From the NCBI RefSeq assembly GCF_012933465.1, contig NZ_JABBND010000011.1, positions 150,686-214,685 on the forward strand: a stretch of 64,000 nt of DNA. The letters run 5' to 3'. Numbering within the stretch: position 1 is the stretch's first letter; each line of letters opens with the position of its first letter. The translations under genes were made by a program, and so were the position numbers. This DNA is from Actinomycetospora sp. TBRC 11914. GTDB lineage: Bacteria > Actinomycetota > Actinomycetes > Mycobacteriales > Pseudonocardiaceae. Below are positions 55,899 through 64,000 of the stretch, one piece after another. Under the pieces are notes generated by a model. It did not search any database, was not told the origin of the DNA, and worked only from the letters and a program-made list of their open reading frames with translations.

Positions 55899-57097
55899 AC
55901 ACCGTCTGCTACGTGGGTTCCTACGCCGACCCGGCCCACCCCGGGTCCGGCGGGATCATCGGCCTCGAGCTCGACCCGTCCGGCAAGCTCGAGGTCTGCT
56001 CGCGCAGCGGGTCCCCGGCCCAGGCCGGCCACCTGGTCTACGACGCCACCACCCGGGTCCTGTACGCGGTCGACGAGCGCAAGAACGACGGTCGCGGTCC
56101 GGTCGGCCCGCGTGCCGCCGTGCACGCCTTCGCCGTCGACCCCACGACGGCGGCGCTGACCTGGGTGAACTCGCAGCCGGCCCCCGGCCCGTTCCCGACG
56201 TACCTCTCGGTCGCGGCCGATCGTCGGGTGCTGCTCTGCGCCGACCACGGGTCCTTCGACCACGTCGAGCGCGTGGTGCGCACCGAGGACGGGTGGAACG
56301 TCGAGTACGTCTACGACGACTCCACGGTGCTCCTGTTCGGGCTCGAGCCCGACGGGTCGATCGGCGACCTCCGGGACCTCGCGGTCCTCGAGGGGCACGG
56401 CACCGACCCGAACGCCTCACCCCAGGCCGGCGGTCACGGCCAGTCGGGCCCCCACGCCCACTGCGCGGTCCTCGACCCCACCGGCCGGTTCGTCGTCGTC
56501 GGCGACAAGGGCACCGACCGGGTCCTCGTCTACGCCCTCGGCGACGGCACCTCGTTGCGGCCGGCCGCGTCCCTGCACACCGGCCCGCAGACCGGGCCCC
56601 GCCACGCCGCATTCCACCCGTCGACCGGCCGACTGCTGATGACCTGGGAGTTCTCCTCGGAACTCGCGTGCTTCACCCTCGATCCGGAGACCGGCGCGGT
56701 GACGCTGCTCGACCACGTGTCGACCGTCGGGCCCGACCACGTCGGGCTGAACGAGCCCGCCGAGGTCCGCGTGCACCCCCGGCTCGACGTCGTCTACGTC
56801 AACAACCGCGGCGAGGACACCGTGGCCTGGTTCGCGCTCGACGCCGAGGGCCGGTTGTCGAGGCGCGGCGCGGTGCGGCTGAGCCCCTCGATCCACCCCG
56901 GGCTCGCGGCCCGCAGCTTCGCCTTCGACCCGACCGGCACGGTCCTGCTGGTCGCCGACCGTCCCGGCGACGTCGTCCGGGCCTACGCCGTCGACGCCGC
57001 CGACGGGTCCCTGCACCACCTCGCTGACACCGAGGTCCCCCAGCCGGCGTTCGTGGCGTTCGCCGAGCCCGAGCCGGACGGGAGCACCCCCCGATGA
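55895..57097 (+). CDS. Lactonase-family beta-propeller protein (6-phosphogluconolactonase-like)
   Basis: 400 residues. Repeated blades are visible, each with a DPxTGxx or similar turn: YVGSYADPAHPGSGGIIGLELDPSGKLEV, HAHCAVLDPTGRFVVVGDKGTDRVLVYAL, PRHAAFHPSTGRLLMTWEF and AEVRVHPRLDVVYVNNRGEDTVAWF. The family hydrolyses lactones such as 6-phosphogluconolactone or cyclises muconates. Here it may open an oxidised-sugar lactone released after deglycosylation. It overlaps both neighbours by four bases (ATGA). Confidence 0.82.
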   Translation: MNTVCYVGSYADPAHPGSGGIIGLELDPSGKLEVCSRSGSPAQAGHLVYDATTRVLYAVDERKNDGRGPVGPRAAVHAFAVDPTTAALTWVNSQPAPGPFPTYLSVAADRRVLLCADHGSFDHVERVVRTEDGWNVEYVYDDSTVLLFGLEPDGSIGDLRDLAVLEGHGTDPNASPQAGGHGQSGPHAHCAVLDPTGRFVVVGDKGTDRVLVYALGDGTSLRPAASLHTGPQTGPRHAAFHPSTGRLLMTWEFSSELACFTLDPETGAVTLLDHVSTVGPDHVGLNEPAEVRVHPRLDVVYVNNRGEDTVAWFALDAEGRLSRRGAVRLSPSIHPGLAARSFAFDPTGTVLLVADRPGDVVRAYAVDAADGSLHHLADTEVPQPAFVAFAEPEPDGSTPR

Positions 57098-58146
57098 GCG
57101 AGCGTCTGCGCGTCGGCGTCGTCGGCACCGGGTTCATCGGCACCGTGCACGCCCACGCCGTCCGTGCCGCGGGCGCCGAGCTGGTCGCGGTCGCCGCGTC
57201 CACCGCGGACCGCTCCGCCGACGCCGCGCGCCGGCTCGGGGCCGGCCGCGGCACCACCGCCGAGGAGCTCGTGTCCGCCGCCGACGTCGACGTCGTGCAC
57301 GTCGCGAGCCCCGACGACACCCACGTACCGCTGGCCCGGGCCGCCGTCGCCGCCGGGAAGGCGGTGATCTGCGAGAAGCCGCTGGCCACCGACCTCGACG
57401 ACGCCCGGGCGCTCACCGACTTCGCCACGGAGCGGCACGCGGTGACCGCGGTGCCGTTCGTGTACCGCTTCTACCCCACCGTCCGCGAGGCCCGTGCCCG
57501 CATCGCGGCCGGCGACGCCGGGGCGCTGCACCTGCTCTACGGCGGCTACCTGCAGGACTGGCAGCTCGAGAGCGGCGCCGGGTGGCGCGGCCAGGGCGGC
57601 GCCGGCCGCACGTTCGCCGACGTGGGCATCCACTGGTGCGACCTCGCCGAGTTCGTCACCGGGCACCGCATCGTCCGGCTCCTGGCGACGCTGGCCTCCG
57701 ACGGTGCCTCGGTGACGATCGTGTTCGCCACCGACCGGGGCGCGACCGGCTCGGCCACGATCAGCCAGGCCGCGATCGGGCGCAAGAACCAGCTCGCGAT
57801 CTCGATCGACGGCGAGCGCGCCTCGTACGGCTTCGACCAGGAGCAGCCCGAGACGCTGACCGTGCGCAGCCTCGAGGGCACGCTCGCCCTGCCACGCGGG
57901 TCAGCCGCGATGAGCAAGGACGCCGGGGCGTACTCGCGTATCCCGGCCGGACACCCGCAGGGCTACCAGGACTGCTTCGACGCGTTCGTCGTCGACACCT
58001 ACGCCGCCGTCACCGGCGAGCGCCCCGACGGGCTGCCCGGCTTCGCCGACGGCCTGCGCGCGGCCGCGCTGACCGACGCCGTCGTCACCTCCGCGACCAC
58101 CTCGACCTGGGTCGGGATCGCCCCACCCGGAAGGAGCACCCCGTGA
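57094..58146 (+). CDS. Gfo/Idh/MocA-family oxidoreductase
   Basis: 350 residues. RVGVVGTGFIGTVHAHAV is the Rossmann motif, and VICEKPLATDLDDARAL carries the EKP signature of the family. FADVGIHWCDLAEFVTG contains the catalytic DxGxHxxD pattern. Family members oxidise or reduce sugars at C1-C3 with NAD(P). In this operon it is a candidate for reducing the keto-sugar released by the C-deglycosidase. Start and stop overlap the neighbours by four bases each. Confidence 0.9.
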   Translation: MSERLRVGVVGTGFIGTVHAHAVRAAGAELVAVAASTADRSADAARRLGAGRGTTAEELVSAADVDVVHVASPDDTHVPLARAAVAAGKAVICEKPLATDLDDARALTDFATERHAVTAVPFVYRFYPTVREARARIAAGDAGALHLLYGGYLQDWQLESGAGWRGQGGAGRTFADVGIHWCDLAEFVTGHRIVRLLATLASDGASVTIVFATDRGATGSATISQAAIGRKNQLAISIDGERASYGFDQEQPETLTVRSLEGTLALPRGSAAMSKDAGAYSRIPAGHPQGYQDCFDAFVVDTYAAVTGERPDGLPGFADGLRAAALTDAVVTSATTSTWVGIAPPGRSTP

Positions 58147-59072
58147 AGCTCGGCATGCTGACCGCCTGCCTGCCCGGCCAGACCCTCTCCCAGATCGCCG
58201 CGTGGGCCGCGCAGGCCGGCTACGAGGCCCTCGAGGTCGCCGCCTGGCCCGCGCTCGGGGACCGGGACTTCACCGCCTCCCACCTCGACGTCGCGCACTT
58301 CGACCAGGCCACCGCCGACGACACGCGGGCGCTGTTCGAGCAGCACGGGCTCGGCCCGGCGCCGTCGTCGCTGGCCTACTACGACAACAACCTCCACCCC
58401 GACGCCGACGAGCGGAAGCGGGTCAACGAGCACGTGCTGGCGTGCATCGACGCCGCCGCGCTGCTCGGCACCGAGACCGTCGGGACCTTCGTCGGCCGCC
58501 ACCCCGGCAAGTCGGTCAGCGAGAACCTGCGCGACGCCGAGGAGGTGTTCAAGCCGCTGGTGGACCGGGCCGGCGAGCAGGGCGTCAAGCTCATCGTCGA
58601 GAACTGCGTGATGGAGGGCTGGCACCCGGACGGCTATCCCGGCAACCTCGCCTACTCCCCCGAGCTGTGGGAGTGGATGTTCTCGATCGGCCTCTACCTC
58701 AACTACGACCCCTCGCACCTGGTGTGGATGGGCATCGACCCCGTCGAGGCGCTGAAGCCCTACGTCGACCGCATCCCGCACGCCCAGGCGAAGGACATCC
58801 AGCTCTTCCCCGAGCGGCGGAACCGGTACGGCTGGCCCGGCATCGCCGTCGACCGCGAGGCCGACCCCTTCACGACGGGGTGGTGGCGCTACCGGGTGCC
58901 CGGGCTCGGCGACGTCGACTGGCGCCGCGTCGTCGACACCCTCTACGAGGGCGGCTTCGACGGCGTGCTCTCGGTCGAGCACGAGGACCCGCTCTGGGGC
59001 GGGACCGAGGACAAGGTCCACGTGGGCCTCGAGGTCGCCCACCGGACCCTGCGCCCGCTCCTCGTCGCCTGA
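58143..59072 (+). CDS. Sugar phosphate isomerase/epimerase-like TIM-barrel protein
   Basis: 309 residues from GTG 58143 (GTGA overlap). KLGMLTACLPGQTLSQIAAWAAQAGYEALEVAAWP opens the barrel. TFVGRHPGKSV, LIVENCVMEGWHPDGYPGNLAYSPELWEWMF, YDPSHLVWMGIDP, HAQAKDIQLFPERR and LSVEHEDPLWGG carry Glu, Asp/His, Lys and Glu at the usual metal-site positions. It probably isomerises the keto- or anhydro-sugar intermediate, and is a distinct sequence from the alpha-subunit-like protein at 54774. Confidence 0.87.
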   Translation: MKLGMLTACLPGQTLSQIAAWAAQAGYEALEVAAWPALGDRDFTASHLDVAHFDQATADDTRALFEQHGLGPAPSSLAYYDNNLHPDADERKRVNEHVLACIDAAALLGTETVGTFVGRHPGKSVSENLRDAEEVFKPLVDRAGEQGVKLIVENCVMEGWHPDGYPGNLAYSPELWEWMFSIGLYLNYDPSHLVWMGIDPVEALKPYVDRIPHAQAKDIQLFPERRNRYGWPGIAVDREADPFTTGWWRYRVPGLGDVDWRRVVDTLYEGGFDGVLSVEHEDPLWGGTEDKVHVGLEVAHRTLRPLLVA

Positions 59073-59104
59073 TCCCCTTCACTTCGCACGGAGACGGAAC
59101 GATC

Positions 59105-60769
59105 ATGACTTCATCCCAGGGGCGGTACGACGCCCTGGTCATCGGCTCCGGCGCGGCCGGCAGCATCGCGGTCAAGGAGCTCACCGAGCGCGGCCTCGAC
59201 GTGCTGCTGCTCGAGGCCGGCCGGGACATCAGCGAGGCCGACTTCGTGCCCCCGCCCGAGACCCAGCCCGCGGCGATGTCGATCGGCCTCGGCGGACGGC
59301 TCCGGCAGAGCCTCAAGGGGCAGTACATCCAGTCGCGGCGCGCCATGTTCAAGGAGCAGACCAGCGACTTCCTGGTCAACGACCGGAAGCACCCGTACGC
59401 CTCGGACAGCGAGTTCCTCTGGATCCGCGGCCGCCAGCTCGGCGGCCGGCTGCACGCCTACGGGCGGGTGCTGCTGCGGTCCTCCGACCACGAGTTCCAG
59501 GCCGCGTCCCACGACGGCCACGGCCAGGACTGGCCGATCTCCTACGCCGACCTCGCGCCGTACTACGACCGGGTCGAGGAGTTCATGGGGGTCTACGGCT
59601 CCGCCGACGGCCTCGACAACCTCCCCGACGGCGTCTACCGCGGTCCCTCGTTGCTCACGTCGGCCGAGAAGGACTTCAAGGCCACCGTCGAGGGCCGCTG
59701 GCCGTCGCGCCACGTCGTGCCGTGGCGCTACGCGGCGCCGAACCTGCACCGGGTGCCGCTGGGCATCCTCGCCGCCCGCGAGACCGGCCGGCTCACGACC
59801 CGGACCGACGCCGTCGTCAGCCGCATCGTCGTCAACCCGACCACCGGCCGGGCCGACGGCGCGGTCTACGTCGACCGCCACACCAAGCGCGAGCACCGGG
59901 TCCACGCCGACATCGTCATGTGCTGCGCGTCGGGCATCGAGTCCGTGCGGCTGCTGCTGAACTCGGCCACCGACGGCCACCCGGACGGTCTCGGCAACTC
60001 GTCGGGGCTGCTGGGCCGATACTTCATGGACCAGACGCCGAGCCTGCTCTTCGGCGACGACCCCCACCACCCCGGGTTCGAGTCCACCGACCAGGCGCCG
60101 CCCGACCCCTACTACCCGCCGATCGGCGGCGTGTACATCCCGCGGTTCGAGAACGTCGACGCGCCCACGACCAGCGAGTTCGCCCGCGGCTGGGCGGTCC
60201 AGGGCACGGTCGGTCGCATGCCGGTGCCGGAGGGCTCGGGCGGCGTCGTCGGGCTCATGGGCTTCGGCGAGATGCTCCCGTACTACGACAACCGGATCAC
60301 GCTGCACCCGCGGCGCAAGGACGCGTGGGGCGTGCCGATCCCCCGGGTGCACCTGCGCATCACCGACAACGAGCGCGCCCTGATGCGCGCCCAGGTCCGG
60401 GGTCTGCGCGAGATGGCCGAGGCGAGCGGCTACCGCGTCAACTTCGCCGCGTCGTCGCTCGGGCTGGACTCGCGCAAGGTCTGGCCCGACGCGGACCCGT
60501 TCAGCCGGGCGATCTTCCGGCTCGGGGTCAAGCGCAGTCTCGCGATGGGGGCCGCGATCCACGAGTGCGGTGGGGCGCGCATGGGCAACGACCCGGGCAG
60601 CTCGGTGCTCAACGAGTTCAACCAGTCCTGGGACATCCCGAACCTGTTCGTCACCGACGCCGCCTCGTACGTCTCCAACGGCGGGGTCGGGCCCACGCTG
60701 ACGATCATGGCGCTCACCGCCCGGGCGGCCGAGCACGCCGCGACGCAGCACGCCGACGGCTCGCTGTAG
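59105..60769 (+). CDS. GMC-family FAD oxidase, C-glycoside 3-oxidase/pyranose oxidase-like
   Basis: 554 residues. The FAD motif ALVIGSGAAGSIAVKEL lies at about 10-26. RQLGGRLHAYGRVLLR follows, and the C-terminal catalytic region has IHECGGARMGNDPGSSVL (His about 486) and YVSNGGVGPTLTIMALTARAAEH (Asn about 525), the His/Asn pair of pyranose oxidases. CarA-type enzymes oxidise the 3-OH of the C-linked sugar, which makes the C-C bond labile for the alpha/beta deglycosidase. It is last in the operon and followed by a hairpin. No signal peptide, so it is cytoplasmic. Confidence 0.87.
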   Translation: MTSSQGRYDALVIGSGAAGSIAVKELTERGLDVLLLEAGRDISEADFVPPPETQPAAMSIGLGGRLRQSLKGQYIQSRRAMFKEQTSDFLVNDRKHPYASDSEFLWIRGRQLGGRLHAYGRVLLRSSDHEFQAASHDGHGQDWPISYADLAPYYDRVEEFMGVYGSADGLDNLPDGVYRGPSLLTSAEKDFKATVEGRWPSRHVVPWRYAAPNLHRVPLGILAARETGRLTTRTDAVVSRIVVNPTTGRADGAVYVDRHTKREHRVHADIVMCCASGIESVRLLLNSATDGHPDGLGNSSGLLGRYFMDQTPSLLFGDDPHHPGFESTDQAPPDPYYPPIGGVYIPRFENVDAPTTSEFARGWAVQGTVGRMPVPEGSGGVVGLMGFGEMLPYYDNRITLHPRRKDAWGVPIPRVHLRITDNERALMRAQVRGLREMAEASGYRVNFAASSLGLDSRKVWPDADPFSRAIFRLGVKRSLAMGAAIHECGGARMGNDPGSSVLNEFNQSWDIPNLFVTDAASYVSNGGVGPTLTIMALTARAAEHAATQHADGSL

Positions 60770-60805
60770 GAGCACTGGCCACTGACCTGATGATCACGAG
60801 CACGC

Positions 60806-60837
60806 GAGGCAGGCCGGATGACGATCCGGCCTGCCTC
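60806..60837 (+). terminator. Hairpin terminator of the C-glycoside operon
   Basis: A perfect 14-bp stem (GAGGCAGGCCGGAT and complement) with a GACG loop, 37 bases after the GMC oxidase stop and 38 before the convergent gene's stop. Confidence 0.85.
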
Positions 60838-60874
60838 CGGTGACCCTCGCCGACCGGCGGATCCCCGACACGGT

Positions 60875-61423
60875 TCAGGAGCGCGTGCGGTTCGCGTCGA
60901 GCCGCAGGAGATACCCCACGACGAGGGCCGCGGCGGGCTGGTGGATGCACGCGGCGGCGCCCGCGTCGAACGCGGCCACCACGGCCTCTCCGGGATCCCG
61001 CCGATCGAGGAGGACGACCACCTCCCCGAGCGGCCGCCGCTGCAGGGCGCCGGCGACCGCGCTCCGGCTCGGGCGCCACAACAGCGTGAAGCCCGGCGTC
61101 GAGGACCACGTGGCCGACTCGACCGCGCGGACCGACCACCCGGCCGGCAGGGACGCCGACAGCTGCGTCGCCAACGTGCCGTACCCGACGACCTGGACCT
61201 CGACGCCCTCGGTCCCGGGAAGCGCCTCGTCGAGGGGTCGCCGCACCGGGGGGACGGCGACCCCGGCCGGCAGCCCGACCGCGGACAGGTCGTCGGGCAG
61301 CTCCGTGGGCACCGGCCGGGCCACCTCGCGTCCGTGCGTCCAGCGCAGCCGCCGGTCCCGGTGGCGTGCGGGTCGCGCCGTCCACGGGTGCGGTTCACGG
61401 GAGGGTGGTGGCGTTCGACTCAT
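60875..61423 (-). CDS. Hypothetical protein, possibly degenerate receiver-like domain
   Basis: 182 residues from ATG 61423. The first 60 residues are Arg/Pro-rich. The rest alternates short strands and helices: VEVQVVGYGTLATQLSASLPAGWSVRAVE, FTLLWRPSRSAVAGALQRRPLGEVVVLLDRRDPGEAVVAAFDAGAAACIHQPAAALVVGYLLRL. This order resembles a response-regulator receiver fold ending in the (D/A)AGAxxx turn, but I see no convincing phosphorylation site. It is upstream of, and divergent from, the STAS gene. Assignment is tentative. Confidence 0.5.
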   Translation of the reverse strand: MSRTPPPSREPHPWTARPARHRDRRLRWTHGREVARPVPTELPDDLSAVGLPAGVAVPPVRRPLDEALPGTEGVEVQVVGYGTLATQLSASLPAGWSVRAVESATWSSTPGFTLLWRPSRSAVAGALQRRPLGEVVVLLDRRDPGEAVVAAFDAGAAACIHQPAAALVVGYLLRLDANRTRS

Positions 61424-61593
61424 GCGGTCGACCGTCACGCGTCGGGATGTGGCGGGCCTGTGACGGCGACGACGGCCTGCTGTGGTCGACTCCGTCCGAT
61501 CAGGGGCACGACGTTGCTCCCGAGGCGGGTGTGCACAGGGAACTGCTAACGACCTCACGACTCGCAGCCCAGGAGCCGGACGACGCTCGGGAC

Positions 61594-62040
61594 ATGGTCA
61601 CCACGAAGTCCTCGAGCAGCGCACGCCAGGTCCCGACGGGCCCGTCCCGGTACGCGACCCTGCACATCGGCGTGGGTCGCCGGGCGAGCGTGTTCGCCGT
61701 GTCGGGGCGGGTCGACCCCGACACCGTCCGGGAACTGCGGCGTCGGGTGCGCAGCCACCTCACCCGGGGGGCCGGGGGCGTCGTGGTCGACGTGAGCGCG
61801 AGCGAACCGCTGACCGCGGCGGCGTACGGCGGGATCGTGGCGTGCGCCTACGACGTGGTGGACCACAGCGGTGCCCCGATGCGCCTGGTCGTGGACCCCG
61901 CGCGGCCGGCCGTCGGCCTGTCCCACCTCGTGGGCCTCGGTCACCTGCTCGCGCTCTACGAGTCCCTCACCGAGGCGTGCCATCCCGAGCCCGCGCCACC
62001 GCTGACGACGGCCCTGACCGTGATGGGCACCGCGCTCTGA
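61594..62040 (+). CDS. STAS-domain protein (anti-sigma-factor antagonist-like)
   Basis: 148 residues if ATG 61594 is used; the frame is open from 61366. The STAS pattern is visible in SVFAVSGRVDPDTVRELRRRV, GAGGVVVDVSASEPLTAAAYGGIVACAYDVVDHSGAPMRLVV and a C-terminal helix. The usual phosphorylatable Ser after the V-V-D-x-S strand is present as VVVDVSAS. Such proteins control partner-switching anti-sigma factors or phosphatases. No kinase gene is adjacent. Confidence 0.7.
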   Translation: MVTTKSSSSARQVPTGPSRYATLHIGVGRRASVFAVSGRVDPDTVRELRRRVRSHLTRGAGGVVVDVSASEPLTAAAYGGIVACAYDVVDHSGAPMRLVVDPARPAVGLSHLVGLGHLLALYESLTEACHPEPAPPLTTALTVMGTAL

Positions 62041-62221
62041 CCCCTGGCGTCGCCTCCTCCCCCACACGCCGGGCGTGCGCGCGGCGTGCCCGGGTCGCGA
62101 CGCATGGTGGGCTGGAACGTCGACTGGAAGCACGGACGGGGTCCGTTCTCGTCGCCAGCGGTCACGCTGGGCCGAAGCACACGGCAGTCGAGTGTGCGCT
62201 GGATTCGAGCGAGGAGATGCC

Positions 62222-64000
62222 GTGGCCGCCCAGTCCGACACCCGCCCGCCGGGCGCTCGTCCGATCCCCGGTCCGCCGGCGAAACCCGTCGTCGGGAACC
62301 TGCTCGACCTCCCGAGCGGACGCACGATCCAGACGATCGTCGACCTCGCCGCCCGCTACGGCCCGATGATGCACCTGACCATGCTCGGGCAGGACCTGTT
62401 CGTCGCCTCCGGGCTGGAGATGTTCGACGACCTGTGCGACGAGACCCGCTTCGCGAAGTTCGTCGCTCGGCCACAGAAGGTGATGGGCACAGCGCTCCCC
62501 ACGCGGGGACTGTTCACGGCGGACTCCGACGACCCGTTGTGGAAGAGCGCGCACGAGATCCTGCTGCCCGCGTTCTCGCAGCGCTCCATCCAGGGCTACC
62601 ACCCGATGATGGTCGACATCGCCGAGCAGCTGCTGCTCAAGTGGGAGCGGCTCAACCCGGGCGAGGCGGTCGACGTGACCGCGGACATGACCCGGCTGAC
62701 GCTGGACACGATCGCGCTGTGCGGCTTCGGGTACCGGTTCAACTCGTTCTACCGCGACACCGCGCACCCCTTCGTGCAGGCCATGAGGACCATGCTCGAC
62801 GAGAGCCAGGCCCAATTGCGCATCCCCGGCCCGGTCGACCGTCTCCGCACCCGGGCCCACCGGCGCTTTGCGGCCGCCATCGAGCTCATGACCGACACCG
62901 TGCAGGCGATCATCGACGAGCGCCGGACCTCGGGCGAGGCGGGTCAGGACCTGCTCGGCCGGATGCTCGACGGCGTCGACAAGGCAGGACTCTCCCTGCC
63001 CGACCGCGACATCGTCTCCCAGTGCATCACCTTCCTGGTCGCGGGCCACGAGACGACGAGCGGGCTGCTCTCCTTCGCCGTGCACTACCTGACCAAGAAC
63101 CCCGCCGTCGCGGCGCGGGCGCAGGCCGAGGTCGACGAGGTGCTCGGCACCGACCTGTCGGTGGCCCCGACGGCCGCCCAGGTCGGGAAGCTGACCTATG
63201 TCCCGCAGATCCTCGAGGAGACGCTGCGGCTGTGGCCGACGGCGCCGGCGTTCTTCCGCCGACCACTCGAGGACACCAGCGTCGGCGGGTACGAGTTCCG
63301 CGCGGGGACCCCGATCATGGCGTTGTCGACGGCGCTGCACCGCCGACCGGAGATCTGGGGTCCCGACGCGGCGCAGTTCGACCCGGACCACTTCGATCCC
63401 GCCCGCCGCTCCGACATCCCGCCCAACGCCTACAAGCCGTTCGGCACCGGAGCCCGCGCGTGCATCGGGCGCCAGTTCGCGCTGCAGGAAGCGATCCTCG
63501 TGCTCGCGATGGTGCTCCAGCGCTTCGACCTGGTGGACCACGCCGGCTACCAGCTGAAGATCAAGGAGAGCATCACCATCAAGCCCGACGGGCTGACGAT
63601 CACGCTTCGTCCCCGCGGCGGCCGCACGACCGGGCAGACCCCGCGCGCCGCGGCGACCCCGGTGACCACTCCACAGACCCGACCCGCACCGGTTCCGCCG
63701 GCGGATCGTCACGGGACGCCGTTGCTGGTGTTGTTCGGGTCGAATCTGGGGGCGGCGGAGGATCTGGCGACCCGGATCGCTCGGGATGGGACGGATCGGG
63801 GGTGGGCGACGACGCTGGCCCCGCTCGATGACCGGGTGGGCGCGGTGCGGATGGGCGAGGCGTCGCCGTCGCGGGCGGATCTGCCGACCGAGGGGGCGGT
63901 GGTGGTGGTGACCGCCTCCTACAACGGGATGCCGCCGGACAACGCGGCCGGGTTCTGCGACTGGCTGCGCGGGGACACCGCGTCGGCGGCCGGGGTGCGC
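62222..64000 (+). CDS. Self-sufficient P450-reductase fusion, CYP102 (P450-BM3) type, 3' end outside window
   Basis: The frame from GTG 62222 is open to the window end (593 codons). The heme domain shows PIPGPPAKPVVGNLLDL, the I-helix FLVAGHETTSGLL (about 271-283), ExxR as EETLRLWP and the heme loop YKPFGTGARACIGRQFALQEA with Cys near 414. A Pro/Thr-rich linker leads into a flavodoxin domain from about residue 497, PLLVLFGSNLGAAEDLATRIARDG, then VVVVTASYNGMPPDNAAGF. The FAD/NADPH part must lie beyond 64000. Such enzymes hydroxylate fatty acids and related chains. Codon use changes sharply near the linker. Confidence 0.92.
   Translation, partial: MAAQSDTRPPGARPIPGPPAKPVVGNLLDLPSGRTIQTIVDLAARYGPMMHLTMLGQDLFVASGLEMFDDLCDETRFAKFVARPQKVMGTALPTRGLFTADSDDPLWKSAHEILLPAFSQRSIQGYHPMMVDIAEQLLLKWERLNPGEAVDVTADMTRLTLDTIALCGFGYRFNSFYRDTAHPFVQAMRTMLDESQAQLRIPGPVDRLRTRAHRRFAAAIELMTDTVQAIIDERRTSGEAGQDLLGRMLDGVDKAGLSLPDRDIVSQCITFLVAGHETTSGLLSFAVHYLTKNPAVAARAQAEVDEVLGTDLSVAPTAAQVGKLTYVPQILEETLRLWPTAPAFFRRPLEDTSVGGYEFRAGTPIMALSTALHRRPEIWGPDAAQFDPDHFDPARRSDIPPNAYKPFGTGARACIGRQFALQEAILVLAMVLQRFDLVDHAGYQLKIKESITIKPDGLTITLRPRGGRTTGQTPRAAATPVTTPQTRPAPVPPADRHGTPLLVLFGSNLGAAEDLATRIARDGTDRGWATTLAPLDDRVGAVRMGEASPSRADLPTEGAVVVVTASYNGMPPDNAAGFCDWLRGDTASAAGVR

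Noticed and set aside
62162..63712. 516-codon minus-strand frame opposite the CYP102 gene
   Set aside because: Pure antisense shadow; the plus strand has complete P450 motifs.
62086..63831. 581-codon plus-strand frame overlapping the CYP102 gene
   Set aside because: Out of frame with the P450 motifs and Arg/Pro-rich throughout; the frame from GTG 62222 is the real one.

Overview
The window is GC-rich (roughly 70 % by eye), with strong G/C third-position bias, many GTG starts and 1-4 base start/stop overlaps. Together with an adrenodoxin-reductase-type FprA, a 7Fe ferredoxin, several P450s and many TetR/GntR regulators, this points to a soil actinomycete, probably of the Pseudonocardiaceae/Mycobacteriales type. 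No rRNA, tRNA, CRISPR array or insertion sequence was seen.

Region 1 (1-22.4 kb) is a duplicated, poorly characterised membrane redox system. Three heme-copper-oxidase subunit III/IV-like pairs (NorE/NorF-like) occur with no catalytic oxidase subunit. They sit with two NorQ-type MoxR AAA+ ATPases, two NorD-type VWA proteins, two AveC-family membrane proteins plus a third divergent relative, two related 'PPPSP' membrane proteins, two related small membrane proteins, a CrtI-like and an amine-oxidase-like flavoprotein, a Baeyer-Villiger monooxygenase, a crotonase and two TetR regulators. Palindromes of the form GAACG-NN-CGTTC recur at several of its promoters.

Region 2 (22.4-29.2 kb) holds a second crotonase, an SDR dehydrogenase, FprA and a 7Fe ferredoxin (a likely P450 redox chain), an SRPBCC protein, a small membrane protein, a secreted AQP-repeat protein and a general-stress protein.

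Region 3 (29.2-41.9 kb) is an aromatic-catabolism regulon: two P450s, an intradiol-dioxygenase-like protein, an HpcH/HpaI aldolase, a bicupin, an alpha/beta hydrolase, LigC-like and LigI-like enzymes and a LigB-type extradiol dioxygenase. A 13-bp palindrome TAGCC(A/G)N(T/C)GGCTA occurs five times, once at each of its promoters. An unusual regulator made of two fused TetR units lies in the middle and is the obvious candidate to bind it.

Region 4 (41.9-52.6 kb) is a minus-strand operon with LigK-, LigU/GalD- and LigJ-like enzymes, a type I extradiol dioxygenase, a DUF1932 dehydrogenase and a Rieske oxygenase with its VanB-type reductase. An aromatic-acid transporter and three FCD-type GntR regulators follow. 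With region 3 it gives a nearly complete 4,5-cleavage (protocatechuate/gallate, CHMS-PDC-OMA-CHA) route to pyruvate and oxaloacetate.

Region 5 (52.9-60.8 kb) is a compact operon resembling the C-glycoside catabolism clusters: NHS-family transporter, C-deglycosidase beta and alpha subunits, lactonase, Gfo/Idh/MocA oxidoreductase, sugar isomerase and a GMC oxidase. Its transporter and the aromatic-acid transporter share an almost identical promoter, and ATTGTTGACAAT-like operators lie at both clusters. This suggests one programme for catabolising C-glycosylated plant aromatics: sugar removal first, then ring cleavage. The last 3 kb hold a receiver-like protein, a STAS protein and the start of a self-sufficient CYP102-type P450-reductase fusion that runs off the right edge.
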